Positions 8,216 to 16,878 of a stretch of 36,932 bases of DNA are shown here, one piece after another. The position numbers were made by a program, and so were the translations under genes. Position 1 is the first letter of the stretch, and every line of letters begins with the position of its first letter. Below the pieces are notes generated by a model. It saw only the letters and a program-made list of their open reading frames with translations, ran no database searches and was not told where the DNA came from. This DNA is from BMS3BBIN04 sp964552465 (GTDB taxonomy: Bacteria; Electryoneota; Electryoneia; Electryoneales; Electryoneaceae), in the NCBI GenBank assembly GCA_964552465.1, contig CAZKGR010000029.1, forward strand, positions 1 through 36,932, in the 5' to 3' direction.

Positions 8216-8245
8216 AGCGGCTGGTTTTCCCCAGCCGCTTGTTAT
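8216..8245 (+). terminator. Intrinsic terminator of paralog 1
   Basis: Stem AGCGGCTGG/CCAGCCGCT with loop TTTTCC, followed by TGTTATT. It lies 74 bases past the stop, in the 302-base gap before paralog 2. Confidence 0.75.
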
Positions 8246-8370
8246 TGTGCAAACCTCCAGTTTTGTTTCTTCTAAGCCGTAAACCTGTCCCTCGCAGAGT
8301 ATGTCCGCATGTGTAGTGCTTGATAATTAACGGGTTAGGCGAACCTAACTATTTGAAAATATTTCTAATA

Positions 8371-8379
8371 TTGCTTGCA
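8371..8379 (+). promoter_or_regulatory. TTGCTTGCA element shared with the upstream region of paralog 1
   Basis: The nonamer TTGCTTGCA, preceded by an AATAT-rich stretch, occurs here and at 7027-7035. Both lie about 65-75 bases ahead of a paralog start. It may be a common promoter or operator part, or a remnant of the duplication. Confidence 0.3.
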
Positions 8380-8443
8380 TATTCACCTTGCCTTCTTCAG
8401 ATTGACAATTAACGAAACGGTAGAAATAGAAAGGTGATAAGCC

Positions 8444-9850
8444 ATGCGTAAAGTTAGCGGATTATTCTTGATCCTATGTTTGCTGTTTGTGTTTGGACCA
8501 TCCAAAGTATTCGCTCTTAACATCACGATTGTCGAAAGTCAGAGCTATAGTGCAACCCATATCATGGACATCGAGTGGGCGGCTGTCGCCACCTCGATGG
8601 GCCATATTCCGACCATCGTACCTCAATCAACCTTGGATACTGGCGCGTTCATCCCGGGCACAGACGTGCTGATTGTCTCATCCGCCTCGATCGCATTAAC
8701 TCCGGCACGGATCTCGAGTGTGTGGGAGTGCATGATGGCCGGTCGCGGTGTGTATATCCAGGCCGAAGCACTTGCAACCGATCCGGGCAACGACACCTGG
8801 CAGCAGGTCGTAAACATGTTTGGCGGCGCATCGTTCACGTGGACCGGGACCATGGGCGGACTGATGCGTCCAACGGTACACAATCACATCGGTGCGGAGT
8901 TTAACGCGAAGCCGGCTCTGAATACGATGGTTGATGGGTGCTTCGGAACATGGGGACCAGGTGTTGAGGGGAATCTGCGTTGGCAGGCTAACGAACTCGG
9001 CTACGTCTTCGATCCACTCAATTACCCGATGGCCGGTATGGCGATTACGAACAGCGATCAGGATTGGATTATATCCTTTCCGGATTATGCGTTGATGGAG
9101 AATTACATTGATGTCTTGATTGATCAACCACCTCTCGAATTGAATGTTCGCATAGCTCCAGTAGGCGGACCGGTCACTTTGCCCAGCGGTGGCGGTACGT
9201 TCGATTATGAAGCCCAGATTGAGTATACCGGTTGGATCCCGATAGCGTTTGATGGTTGGATTCGTCTAATCCTGCCAAGCGGCGTAGTCTGGTCACCTCC
9301 ATTGGTTGGCCCGGTACCGTTTGCCTGGGCAGCTCCGACCTTGACGCCGGTTTACACATTTACCCAGTCCATTCCGGCGTTCGCACCGGCTGGAACCTAC
9401 TTTGTGCAGGCTGTCTTAGCTGATGTCTACCCTGGCTTCACTACGGTGTATGACACAGACAATTTCATGTTCCAGAAGCTGCTTGTCGGTGCTGATGGTG
9501 TTGACAGTGAACCGGTTACTGAATGGAAGTCTGAAGGTGGATTTGACATGGCTTCTTCTGAAGAAGCCGTGATTGATGAACTACCGACCGCGTTCGAGGT
9601 CGGCGAAGCGTATCCGAATCCGTTCAATCCGAGCACGACTATAAACATCAGCCTTGGCGAAACAGCGCAGCTCACTGCTGCTGTTTACGACATCGGGGGC
9701 CGTGAAGTGGCGACATTGGCGAACGGTCAGTTCAACGCTGGTCAGCATTCTTTCAGTTTCGATGCACGTGGCATGGCAAGCGGAGTGTATTTCCTGCGTG
9801 CGATGGTTGGGTCTGAGGTTGAAACCCGTAAGTTGGTACTCATGCAATAG
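8444..9850 (+). CDS. Secreted protein of an unrecognised family with T9SS-type sorting domain (tandem paralog 2)
   Basis: The 468-residue protein has a signal peptide ending K-V-F-A. The N-terminal domain (about 25-235) matches paralogs 1 and 3: I-T-I-V-E-S-Q-S, D-I-E-W-A-A-V-A-T-S-M-G-H, V-P-Q-S-T-L-D, D-V-L-I-V-S-S-A-S-I-A-L, G-V-Y-I-Q-A-E, T-F-T-W-T-G, N-S-D-Q-D-W-I-I and L-M-E-N-Y-I-D-V-L-I. A beta module follows (D-G-W-I-R-L-I-L-P-S-G-V-V-W-S-P, ending D-N-F-M-F-Q-K-L). After an acidic linker comes a full sorting domain from about 388 (YPNPFNPST, Y-D-I-G-G-R-E-V, M-A-S-G-V-Y-F, R-K-L-V-L-M-Q). The protein is thus predicted to reach the cell surface. The start has AAAGGTG seven bases upstream. 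Its biochemical role is unknown. Confidence 0.85.
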   Translation: MRKVSGLFLILCLLFVFGPSKVFALNITIVESQSYSATHIMDIEWAAVATSMGHIPTIVPQSTLDTGAFIPGTDVLIVSSASIALTPARISSVWECMMAGRGVYIQAEALATDPGNDTWQQVVNMFGGASFTWTGTMGGLMRPTVHNHIGAEFNAKPALNTMVDGCFGTWGPGVEGNLRWQANELGYVFDPLNYPMAGMAITNSDQDWIISFPDYALMENYIDVLIDQPPLELNVRIAPVGGPVTLPSGGGTFDYEAQIEYTGWIPIAFDGWIRLILPSGVVWSPPLVGPVPFAWAAPTLTPVYTFTQSIPAFAPAGTYFVQAVLADVYPGFTTVYDTDNFMFQKLLVGADGVDSEPVTEWKSEGGFDMASSEEAVIDELPTAFEVGEAYPNPFNPSTTINISLGETAQLTAAVYDIGGREVATLANGQFNAGQHSFSFDARGMASGVYFLRAMVGSEVETRKLVLMQ

Positions 9851-9871
9851 TGAAAATTAATCCCGTTATTC

Positions 9872-9904
9872 ACCCCGGTATCTTCTATATCGGGGTCTTT
9901 TTTT
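9872..9904 (+). terminator. Intrinsic terminator of paralog 2
   Basis: A 10-bp stem ACCCCGGTAT/ATATCGGGGT (one G-U pair) with loop CTTCT is followed by C and seven T. Confidence 0.9.
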
Positions 9905-10035
9905 GTATTCTTTGGACTCTGGCTCTCCTGGAGGCGCCGTTTTTGGTGCATTCGGTTAAGAATTTCCGGACATTTTGAGTTAATTCTAGTCAAACACGAA
10001 TTTCCAGAAATCCAGCGAAACTGAGAGTGAGCATC

Positions 10036-11424
10036 ATGAAAATCCGTATCCCAGTAATAGCGATCGCTTTGGGATTGTTGATGGTTGTCGGAATTACCTC
10101 TGCCAGCAACATTGCGATCATCGAAAGCCAGAGCGTCAATCCGATGTTCAATATGGACGCACGCTGGCAGATCGTCGCGACTGCAATGGGGCATACTGCC
10201 ACAATTCATCCCCAAGAATATCTTGATGATCCGGCAAATATCCCGAATACAGATTTGCTGATCATTGCGTCCGCCACAATTGCCATTCCGGCGTCTCGGC
10301 GCACAATGATTCGTGAGTTCATGAAGTCTGGTGTTCCGATCTATCTGCAGTGTGAGTACGATCCAACCTTCGATTCCAACGAGGTCTTTGAATCGCTGAT
10401 AATCTCAACGGGCACCACATTTATGTGGACAGATCAGCGTTTCACCAGCTTGGCACCGATGCAGATCAGTGGCAACCTTGCGACAGCCTATAACACTGTT
10501 TATTCGATCGATACATTCCTGTATGGCTGCACGGCCATCGGTGGATTCAATCTGGTCGGCAACATGGAGTTTGAAGGTGAAGAGTTTGGCTGGTTCTATG
10601 ATCCGCCAAATGACGCCTTCGGATTCCTCGCCTCAAACACTGATCGTAACTGGATTCTCGTGGATGCAAGCCCTGAGCTGATGGAGAATTACATCTACAT
10701 CCTGCTCAATGACACTGTGACTCAGCCCCAGATTATTGTGACAAATACTGGTCCTTCAGTGTTCCCGGCTGGTGGTGGGATGATGACCATGACCGCGCAG
10801 ATCATTAACAGCACCAACAGTCTGCTGAACATTGATGCGTGGACACGGGTCATTCTACCAAACGGCAGTTATTTCGGACCGTTATTCATCCAGGCAGACA
10901 AGACATTCCCGGTAGGATTTGTCTCACCCGAATACCCAGTGACCCAGAATGTTCCTGACACAGCGCCGGCGGGTCAGTACACGTTTGAGATCGTTATCGG
11001 CAATGTGGATCTGAACGTTGTCTATGCGTCGGATGGCTTCCCGTTTGAGAAGCTGGCGGCTGGAACAGACAGCTTTGTTGGCAACTGGAACAGTAGTGGT
11101 TTCAACCTTGATGAGACGCCAGGTATTTCAGCGGATGGTGCAGCAGATGTTGTAATGCCAGCGTCATTTGAACTGGGCGAGCCGTATCCGAACCCGTTCA
11201 ACCCGTCAACGACGGTGAATGTGTCGCTAACTGAAAGCGCGTCGCTGCAGGTTGTTGTATACGATTTGCAAGGTCGTCAAGTTGCGTCACTTGCGAACGG
11301 ATCGTTCGGTGCGGGCAACCACAGCTTCAGCTTTAACGCGGACGGTCTGGCCAGCGGTGTGTATTTCCTGCAGGCGAATGCTGATGGCAATGTCGCCACT
11401 CGTAAACTGGTGTTGATGCAGTAG
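10036..11424 (+). CDS. Secreted protein of an unrecognised family with T9SS-type sorting domain (tandem paralog 3)
   Basis: The 462-residue protein has a signal peptide ending T-S-A-S. The shared N-terminal domain shows I-A-I-I-E-S-Q-S, D-A-R-W-Q-I-V-A-T-A-M-G-H, H-P-Q-E-Y-L-D-D, D-L-L-I-I-A-S-A-T-I-A-I, G-V-P-I-Y-L-Q-C-E-Y-D-P, T-F-M-W-T, N-T-D-R-N-W-I-L-V and L-M-E-N-Y-I-Y-I-L-L. The beta module (D-A-W-T-R-V-I-L-P-N-G-S-Y-F-G-P, ending D-G-F-P-F-E-K-L) spans about 235-345. The sorting domain begins near 380 (YPNPFNPST, Y-D-L-Q-G-R-Q-V, L-A-S-G-V-Y-F, R-K-L-V-L-M-Q). It keeps the Cys-Glu of paralog 1's Q-C-N-E segment. ATG 10036 is chosen as it gives a standard signal peptide; a GTG nine bases earlier is possible. 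Function unknown. Confidence 0.85.
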   Translation: MKIRIPVIAIALGLLMVVGITSASNIAIIESQSVNPMFNMDARWQIVATAMGHTATIHPQEYLDDPANIPNTDLLIIASATIAIPASRRTMIREFMKSGVPIYLQCEYDPTFDSNEVFESLIISTGTTFMWTDQRFTSLAPMQISGNLATAYNTVYSIDTFLYGCTAIGGFNLVGNMEFEGEEFGWFYDPPNDAFGFLASNTDRNWILVDASPELMENYIYILLNDTVTQPQIIVTNTGPSVFPAGGGMMTMTAQIINSTNSLLNIDAWTRVILPNGSYFGPLFIQADKTFPVGFVSPEYPVTQNVPDTAPAGQYTFEIVIGNVDLNVVYASDGFPFEKLAAGTDSFVGNWNSSGFNLDETPGISADGAADVVMPASFELGEPYPNPFNPSTTVNVSLTESASLQVVVYDLQGRQVASLANGSFGAGNHSFSFNADGLASGVYFLQANADGNVATRKLVLMQ

Positions 11425-11432
11425 AAGGGCAG

Positions 11433-11470
11433 ACTTGAGATGTGAGATACGAGACTCGAGATATGAGATA
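11433..11470. repeat. Short degenerate direct repeat of GAGAT(G/A)(T/C)GAGA units
   Basis: Just after paralog 3, GAGATGTGAGATAC and GAGATATGAGATAC stand 22 bases apart around GAGACTCGAG. The block looks like a low-complexity expansion. No coding role is evident. Confidence 0.6.
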
Positions 11471-11475
11471 CTTCG

Positions 11476-11510
11476 CGGGGATGCCTTTTGATCAAGGCGT
11501 CCCCGTTTTT
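11476..11510 (+). terminator. Intrinsic terminator of paralog 3
   Basis: A 12-bp stem CGGGGATGCCTT/AAGGCGTCCCCG (one T-G pair) with loop TTGATC, then five T. Confidence 0.92.
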
Positions 11511-11733
11511 GTATCTAGCACCTCCATGTACCGGGGAATATGCCCTTGTGAAGCTACCGCAGGCAGTTCACAGGGATTGGAGGATGGACAATCCGCGATA
11601 GCCGTCTTCGACGGTCTATCACGGGCACCATCATTGGACCAGGGATCATCCCAAGATCATGATCCCTGACTCACTTTCAGTTCATCCCTGCTGGCCAAGC
11701 CCGCAGGGGCACCGACCATGAACCAGCCAACCG
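11511..11733. other. Intergenic stretch with three small inverted repeats
   Basis: This gap between convergent genes holds TGTGAA/TTCACA around 11548-11573, GATAG-CCGTC/GACGG-TCTATC around 11596-11619, and AGGGATCAT/ATGATCCCT around 11642-11668. None has a T run, so termination of the receptor gene on the minus strand is not obvious. Confidence 0.45.
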
Positions 11734-14235
11734 TTAGAATCCGCCTTCATCCTCGAACCCACCATTCATTCCATTCATCTCCGAGCTCTGACGTTTCTGT
11801 CGTTCATCCTGATTGAACCGCCATGTCAGCTGTAGCATGAAGGTCCGTCCGTGGTACTGGAACTCGGTATCGGAATAGAATGTATCGGTAGTCGTTTCCA
11901 TCGCCCTTTTTCTCGTGTCGAGCAGGTCACGCACATTGAAACTGATGGTCACGTTGTTATCCCACAGACTCTGGCTGAGACCGAGATCGACGGAATACAT
12001 CCCCGCGCGTTCGCCTTGAATTGTTTCGCGCGGTCCCCTGTAGAAGTAACGCAGTTGCATTTGTGTCGTCTTGGTGAATGAAACGCGCGAACTCACACGT
12101 GTGAACCAGCTCATATAGTCCCGGTCGTACGAAATACCCTCGAATTCGCCGGTAGACTGAGCGTTAAACACATTTACACTGCCCTGCATGTTCAGCCAGC
12201 TTGCCAGTTGCCGCATGAGCTGGAACTCAAAACCGTAGCTGTCACGGTCGCCGATGTTGTATGGGCGGGCGGCGATGATCTCCCCTTCCGCACGTTCGAC
12301 CCATTCAATGACACCAGTTGATTGGCGGAAGTAGACACTTGAGCTGATCGAGCCTTGTTCTGTGTGATACAGATGCCCGATTTCATAGCTGTCTGAGTAT
12401 TCCGGGTCAAGGTTTGGATTACCCTGGCGGATGTTGCGATTGTCAGTGTAATTCCAGAACGGAATCAGGAACCAATGGTGCGGACGTCGCAGCCGTCGCG
12501 AGTAGCTCGTCTGGATGGAATTGACCGGTGTGATATCGTAGGTCAGGAACGCGGACGGGAACAGGTCAAAATAGTCACGCTCGTTGAGCTCGTCGCTGCC
12601 TTTCAGCTCTGTGCTGATGTCTGAGTATTCGGCTCGCAATCCGGTTTGGTAGGACCAATGGTCATTGATCCGGTTCGACCAGGTGAAGTATGCGGCGTGG
12701 ATATTTTCCTGGTAGATCATGTGGTTGCTGATGTCAACTGTCGCGCCCGTTCCGTTCTCCACGACCTGGTATTCATGGTCCAGTTCGCGCATATGACTTT
12801 TCAGTCCAGCTTCCAGCTTGTGGTCAGAGCCAAAGGGTAACACATAGTCCATCTGCACGAGATGCCGTGTTTCGCCTTCGAGGTTGTCCACAAATTCGGA
12901 CGGCGTACTTCCATCCCCCACCAACCACTCTTCGGTGATCAGTGACAGCTCGTTCTCGGAACCCGTTTCAAATTGATAGTCGGCTGTGAATTCGTGTCCC
13001 ATATCATTGATACCGAAACGATACCCGACGTCAAAACCGTTAAACCGCTCCGTCTCCTCTTCCGGATCGACCCGTCGGACATCAGTCATCAACACGCCCG
13101 CTTGATCAAAGTAGCGGTATCGGGCCAGACCTTCTGTATCGCTTTCGCCGTAGTGATTAAACACGGACAGAGTGACAGTCTGTTTGTCTGTAAACGTCAC
13201 ATCAACGCCGAAACGGACGTAGTTATTCCATCCAGAACGGTCGTACTCTTCCTCCTGCTCGAGCGTGGCATACGGGTCTGGATCAAAATATCTCTGATAG
13301 GTGTCGCCACCACCGGTAAATGAACGGTAACGAAGCTGTTCGTTGACAAAGAAGTTGATCTTCTTCGTTCTATAATTCAGGTTGAACCCGGTGCCATAGG
13401 ATTCCGGATATCCGCCGGATACATTCACCGAGCCGTTCAATCCGCTACGCTGGTCCTTCTTGAGCACAATGTTGATAATGCCAGCGTCACCCTGCGCATC
13501 GTATTTGGCGGATGGATTGGTCATTACCTCGACACGATCCACCAGCTCCGCAGATAACTGCTGCAACGCTTCCCCTGGGTTCATTCCGATTCGTGACGAC
13601 GGTTTACCGTCAATCAGGAGGCGCACATTGCTGTTTCCACGCAGACTGACATTTCCTTCCAGATCCACTGTGACGGATGGGATTTCCTCCAACGCATCCG
13701 ACACACTACCTCCAGCATCTGCAACGCTCGAGCTGATGCGGTAGATCTTGCGATCAGGCGCGAGGGTGACATCAGTACCATCAACCCGCAGCTCGACCTC
13801 TTCCATCTCGAGCGCGGTCGAATTCAGGGTCAGCTTGCCGAGGAAGATACGTCCGTTGGATTGGCTGATCTCGATGTTTTCGATCAACACTTGTTCGTAA
13901 CCCAGTGCTCGGATCAACAGATCGTAAATGCCTTCCGGGATCGCAACGATGCGGAATTGGCCGTCATCACTGGACGCGGTTCCACGTATGGCGGCATCGT
14001 TATTAACCTTTTCACCTTCGACGAGGATGCCGTCCGCGAACAGCATGATGTTCGCGCCAGGGATCGGAATGCTCGCATCTGCATCTTCAAGCTGGCCCGC
14101 GATCATACGTGGACCGGCCGCGCCTCCGCCTCCACCTGGTGTCATTGGACGGTGCTGCGCGAATACTGTGCTCATTCCCAGTATCAGGCTGATTAGAAAC
14201 ACTAGCGTGTGGCGAACAGGTTGAAAGTGATGCAT
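11734..14235 (-). CDS. TonB-dependent outer membrane receptor (CarboxypepD-reg / plug / beta-barrel)
   Basis: The 833-residue protein carries a signal peptide ending S-T-V-F-A-Q. Next is a Gly-rich linker and a carboxypeptidase-regulatory-like domain (about 35-125: I-P-G-A-N-I-M-L, D-D-G-Q-F-R-I-V-A-I-P-E-G-I-Y-D-L). The TonB plug spans about 145-250, with S-D-A-L-E-E-I-P-S-V-T-V-D-L-E-G-N-V-S-L-R-G and I-N-I-V-L-K-K. The rest is a long beta-barrel of the outer-membrane barrel family common in FCB bacteria. Such receptors import large or scarce substrates, using energy from TonB-ExbBD; no substrate is indicated. No SusD-like partner is adjacent. ATG 14235 has GGAG nine bases upstream, and an in-frame GTG would add five residues. 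The C-terminal tail after the last strand is Met/Gly/Glu-rich, an unusual extension. Confidence 0.9.
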   Translation of the reverse strand: MHHFQPVRHTLVFLISLILGMSTVFAQHRPMTPGGGGGAAGPRMIAGQLEDADASIPIPGANIMLFADGILVEGEKVNNDAAIRGTASSDDGQFRIVAIPEGIYDLLIRALGYEQVLIENIEISQSNGRIFLGKLTLNSTALEMEEVELRVDGTDVTLAPDRKIYRISSSVADAGGSVSDALEEIPSVTVDLEGNVSLRGNSNVRLLIDGKPSSRIGMNPGEALQQLSAELVDRVEVMTNPSAKYDAQGDAGIINIVLKKDQRSGLNGSVNVSGGYPESYGTGFNLNYRTKKINFFVNEQLRYRSFTGGGDTYQRYFDPDPYATLEQEEEYDRSGWNNYVRFGVDVTFTDKQTVTLSVFNHYGESDTEGLARYRYFDQAGVLMTDVRRVDPEEETERFNGFDVGYRFGINDMGHEFTADYQFETGSENELSLITEEWLVGDGSTPSEFVDNLEGETRHLVQMDYVLPFGSDHKLEAGLKSHMRELDHEYQVVENGTGATVDISNHMIYQENIHAAYFTWSNRINDHWSYQTGLRAEYSDISTELKGSDELNERDYFDLFPSAFLTYDITPVNSIQTSYSRRLRRPHHWFLIPFWNYTDNRNIRQGNPNLDPEYSDSYEIGHLYHTEQGSISSSVYFRQSTGVIEWVERAEGEIIAARPYNIGDRDSYGFEFQLMRQLASWLNMQGSVNVFNAQSTGEFEGISYDRDYMSWFTRVSSRVSFTKTTQMQLRYFYRGPRETIQGERAGMYSVDLGLSQSLWDNNVTISFNVRDLLDTRKRAMETTTDTFYSDTEFQYHGRTFMLQLTWRFNQDERQKRQSSEMNGMNGGFEDEGGF

Positions 14236-14444
14236 GCAAAGTATCTCCACGGAAAACAGAATGCTGCGGTAGCGTCCTGCGGAATTGAATGTGTGCGACT
14301 CTTGGGTGATACTACATTGGATGCCTGATCCAGATTTTTGTCTAACCTGTTGAGAGCCGATACGGAGACCAGGCGCGGAAAGATATGACCGCGAGAGATC
14401 AAAACCTATAGAATCAGGCCAATCTCACGATTTATTGAAAATGA

Positions 14445-14475
14445 ATGTTCCCGACACAAGAGTTGCCGGGAACAT
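14445..14475 (-). terminator. Probable terminator of the porin gene
   Basis: Stem ATGTTCCCG/CGGGAACAT lies 34 bases past the porin stop, followed on the minus strand by TCATTTTC. The loop is 13 bases and the T run is imperfect. The rest of the 14236-14508 gap shows no gene. Confidence 0.6.
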
Positions 14476-14508
14476 AGATTTCAGCGGGCTGGATGAAAAG
14501 CCAAATCA

Positions 14509-15645
14509 TCAATAGTGAATCTGCATCGTAAGCTGGTACCAGTGATCGTCAGGCTGCTTGCCATCCACATAATCCCGGACATCGTAGTCGAACAGCAGGA
14601 CGTTGCGATGACCGAAATCATAGCCCAGGCCGACGAAGTACCGGGAATATTCGTCGTCCTCGATACCCGTGTTGGGATCGAAGAAATCGTACCCAGCAAT
14701 CGGACGCCAATGTTCGCCCGGCTTCAACTCACCAAAGAATGAGTAGCCGGAGTAGCTGACTGCACCTTCCGGATCTTTTAATTTGACCCATTCACCCTTC
14801 TGGTTTCCTTCACCTTGCAGGTACTGAGCGGTCACGGTACCAAAGTGATGCTCGTATGACAGCATGCCGAGGATCGTATTCCAGTTGGGGATGTGCTCAT
14901 TCGCGCCTCCAACATTGCCCTTGCCATACGCGGTAAATCCAGACAATTGAAGCCCGGGCAGAATGTTTGGCAGCGGACGCAGGGTTAAACGTCCTTCCAA
15001 AACCTTATTATGGTTTTTTTCAACCGCGTGATAGCCACCACCGTTGTATATACCCAGCGCCAGACTACCGAACCGACCCGCGTATTTCTTGTTCACACGA
15101 CTCTTGTAGTCATCGTCCAACTCACCACCGAGGTACGCCGCGTAGGTCGCGCCGAAGTCGGCGGAGTTGAAAACACCGACGCGTTCGACAAACATTTTCT
15201 CACGCATGCGGTAGTAGTTGATGTGTTCCTGGAAATCGAGCCACGGCATGTGCACAATCCCGAACTCGATGTTCTGCTTGGTCAAAAGGTATAGATCAGG
15301 GAGCTTGAAGTTGGCGTATGCGTACTTCAGCCGCACTTCCATATCGCCTTTACCGTCACCTTCTGAGTCCTGATGCACGTCCAGCGTGATTCGTGAGTCC
15401 AGGTACGGTAGAATGGATTTCTTGACCGTCAGGTACGCTCGGCGGACAAAGAACTCCGAATACGAATCGTCTTCCTCGACACCGTTCTGATAAGACAGGT
15501 AGTAAACTCCGCCGATCTTAACTCCCGTGAGCCAGTCACGGAGGCTAATTTCGTCGCCACTGTCGGTAGTGATCTCAATGCCGGCAAACGCTGACGAAAC
15601 ACATATACTGACCATTATGAGAAACAGCACAGATGCACGACGCAT
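14509..15645 (-). CDS. Outer membrane porin, phosphate-selective O/P type
   Basis: The 378-residue protein begins with a signal peptide ending S-S-A-F-A. It then shows G-V-K-I-G-G-V-Y-Y-L-S-Y near residue 44, F-F-V-R-R-A-Y-L-T-V-K-K near 65 and L-D-S-R-I-T-L-D-V-H near 83, followed by alternating amphipathic strands to a C-terminal aromatic ending (Y-Q-L-T-M-Q-I-H-Y). The F-x-V-R-R-A-Y box and the overall strand pattern are those of O/P-type porins, which form trimeric channels for anions or general solutes. The true selectivity cannot be read from sequence. ATG 15645 has AGGAG eight bases upstream; the longer frame upstream has no ribosome binding site. It is transcribed alone, with a terminator downstream. 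Confidence 0.75.
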   Translation of the reverse strand: MRRASVLFLIMVSICVSSAFAGIEITTDSGDEISLRDWLTGVKIGGVYYLSYQNGVEEDDSYSEFFVRRAYLTVKKSILPYLDSRITLDVHQDSEGDGKGDMEVRLKYAYANFKLPDLYLLTKQNIEFGIVHMPWLDFQEHINYYRMREKMFVERVGVFNSADFGATYAAYLGGELDDDYKSRVNKKYAGRFGSLALGIYNGGGYHAVEKNHNKVLEGRLTLRPLPNILPGLQLSGFTAYGKGNVGGANEHIPNWNTILGMLSYEHHFGTVTAQYLQGEGNQKGEWVKLKDPEGAVSYSGYSFFGELKPGEHWRPIAGYDFFDPNTGIEDDEYSRYFVGLGYDFGHRNVLLFDYDVRDYVDGKQPDDHWYQLTMQIHY

Positions 15646-15892
15646 GATGACAACTCCTGAAGCGTATGGATTCACGGTAACGTGACTTCTCCAGATGGCA
15701 GGAATTTCCTGCACTGGAAAGTGATTCTTAGTTTATCGCCTGCTGATGTTATATGTCCAGTATGAGTTTTCGGTTAGCGCTACTAAGTGGAGGGAGTCAA
15801 TATTTGCATGTCGGGTGGCTCGGTTTGCTTGTCAAACCGGGTTTCAATCGCTTTTATGTAATCCTGCATCCTCGTATGCCGGGGAATGTTTC

Positions 15893-16032
15893 ATTTGTCA
15901 TCCTGAGCGAAGCGAAGGATCTCTCGTTTGATGTTGCCCTTGTTTTATGTCCGTCATCCTGAACGTAGTGCCTCTCAACCATAGCTTTAGCTACGTGTGG
16001 CCCGGGGATTCATCCCCGGGTATCAGGAGAGG
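15893..16032. repeat. Palindromic intergenic repeat cluster
   Basis: The 490-base gap between porin and lipoprotein genes has no ORF of note. It holds TCATCCTGAGCGAAGCGAAG at 15898-15917, a sequence type that recurs between genes in many bacteria, and a broken second copy at 15954-15970. A nested palindrome follows: outer arms CCTCTC (15971-15976) and GAGAGG (16027-16032), a small hairpin TAGC-TTTA-GCTA (15982-15993) and a strong hairpin CCCGGGGAT/ATCCCCGGG (16001-16020). A further hairpin, GGTTTG/CAAACC, lies near 15822-15838. Confidence 0.6.
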
Positions 16033-16134
16033 TAGAAATTAATTTGTTTCAGTCTGATCTATCGCTCCGGGCACGCAATTGTCTATGTTATTATGGTAGA
16101 TGATATAGCTGTTGATGCAAGCGGGGGGAAGAAA

Positions 16135-16878
16135 ATGAAGCCTCTAACTTTGCTATTTATCCTAATATTGTTGTTCATGTTTGCCGGTTGTAACGACACG
16201 CCATTCGTTCCCGATGACTACGGAACTCCACCGCCTGAAAACCTCGAAGGAAATCCAGTTACCATCGATGATGAGATGGTATTTGTCTCAGCGTATGAAG
16301 GCAGTATCGATGTTACTGTGCAATCGCACACCCGCGACGCGTTCTTCTGGGGTGCAAACCTGACCGCGACCTCGCCCGTGGACTGGATTGTATTCAGCGG
16401 TCCTGCTGAAGAGGTTGAACCGTACGGTAGCACTGCTTTCAATCTCAAAGTATACCGCGAAGGTCTCGTGCCCGGCAGTTATGGCGAATACTGCACCCTG
16501 TGGTACAATGACCGGTTCATGCAGTATGTGAATGTGATCGTGCAGGTCGGTACGCCGGACGCTGTCCCCATTGGTGTCGCCAACAACTACATCCGCATTC
16601 CAGCAGAAACAGAAGTGGCAAGTGTTGGATTGTACAATAACTCGGATGAGACATGGTACTACCCTATTAGCCATCCAGGAAGATTTGAGATATCAGAGCA
16701 TTGGTTGAAGAGCACAAGCCATATATTCTTCGAAGTTCCCCCTGGTGAGACAAGTGCAATAAATCTTGAAGTGGACCGTGATGGATTGCAACCGGGATTC
16801 TATGATTGCCAAATCGAATTATTCTGGCATTCCGATCTGGTCCAGACAGTTTATGTTGAAATGGAGGTCGGAGAATGA
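16135..16878 (+). CDS. Lipoprotein with two BACON/Ig-like repeats (paralog A)
   Basis: The 247-residue protein has a lipobox F-M-F-A-G-C (Cys19) and then two beta-sandwich repeats of about 100 residues. Each has a hydrophobic start, a T-S-P-V-D-W or similar turn and a conserved end: Y-R-E-G-L-V-P-G-S-Y in repeat 1 and V-D-R-D-G-L-Q-P-G-F-Y in repeat 2, then L-W/F-W strands and Q-Y-V-N-V-I-V-Q-V-G or Q-T-V-Y-V-E-M-E-V-G. This G-L-x-P-G-x-Y pattern is typical of BACON-like domains, which usually bind carbohydrate or protein at the cell surface. ATG 16135 follows a GGGGGG ribosome binding site. Its stop overlaps the next start (ATGA), so the pair is co-translated. Function unknown. Confidence 0.75.
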   Translation: MKPLTLLFILILLFMFAGCNDTPFVPDDYGTPPPENLEGNPVTIDDEMVFVSAYEGSIDVTVQSHTRDAFFWGANLTATSPVDWIVFSGPAEEVEPYGSTAFNLKVYREGLVPGSYGEYCTLWYNDRFMQYVNVIVQVGTPDAVPIGVANNYIRIPAETEVASVGLYNNSDETWYYPISHPGRFEISEHWLKSTSHIFFEVPPGETSAINLEVDRDGLQPGFYDCQIELFWHSDLVQTVYVEMEVGE

